Below, one piece after another: positions 6,511-6,565 of a DNA stretch of 6,565 nt. Every line of letters starts with the position of its first letter. Within the stretch, counting starts at the first letter, position 1. The DNA is taken from contig CAMCFM010000265.1 in assembly GCA_945874095.1 (NCBI GenBank), positions 1 to 6,565 of the forward strand, given 5' to 3'. The notes below the pieces were generated by a model. The model searched no databases, was not told where the DNA came from, and saw nothing but the letters and a program-made list of their open reading frames with translations. This stretch comes from Candidatus Kuenenia stuttgartensis. Its GTDB lineage: Bacteria; Planctomycetota; Planctomycetia; Isosphaerales; Isosphaeraceae. The position numbers and the translations under genes are program-made.

Positions 6511-6565
6511 GAAAGATGGGCGGGTAGGAACCGTTGATGATGGCCAGCCACAAGTTTTACATGGA

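Overview
The window looks like a chromosomal segment of a planctomycete, perhaps the moderate-GC Gimesia/Planctopirus/Rubinisphaera side of Planctomycetia. This is inferred from gene content: a DUF5690-type transporter, a PhnZ-like HD protein, a secreted PHP-family hydrolase with an FYASTGV-type C-terminal segment, and mostly absent Shine-Dalgarno sequences. I could not test it by search. There are five solid protein genes and no RNA genes, insertion sequences, CRISPR arrays or long repeats. No gene-free stretch exceeds 170 bases.

Left part, plus strand (40-1897): a PhnZ-like HD-domain mixed-valent di-iron oxygenase gene lies 4 bases ahead of a 12-TM major facilitator gene of the DUF5690 type. 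The HD protein keeps the metal ligands of PhnZ but has a shifted N-terminal Tyr/Glu motif. The transporter seems to retain the phosphate-binding basic residues of the GlpT/UhpT antiporters. Together they suggest a compact module for taking up an organophosphonate (or other organophosphorus compound) and oxidatively cleaving it. Any partner hydroxylase (PhnY/TmpA type) would lie upstream of the window.

Centre, plus strand (2017-4122): a complete CstA-family carbon-starvation/pyruvate-peptide transporter with an approximately 88-residue hydrophilic insertion absent from E. coli CstA. The 119-base gap before it has an open minus-strand frame that may be the 3' remnant of a PLP-enzyme gene. The 168-base gap after it holds a doubtful 37-codon ORF and a perfect 7-bp inverted repeat.

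Right part, minus strand (6498 down to 4291): a secreted PHP-type metallohydrolase gene followed 93 bases downstream by a classical short-chain dehydrogenase/reductase. This pair converges on cstA. A shared theme of phosphorus and carbon scavenging is possible, but the evidence linking the right-hand pair to the left-hand module is only proximity.
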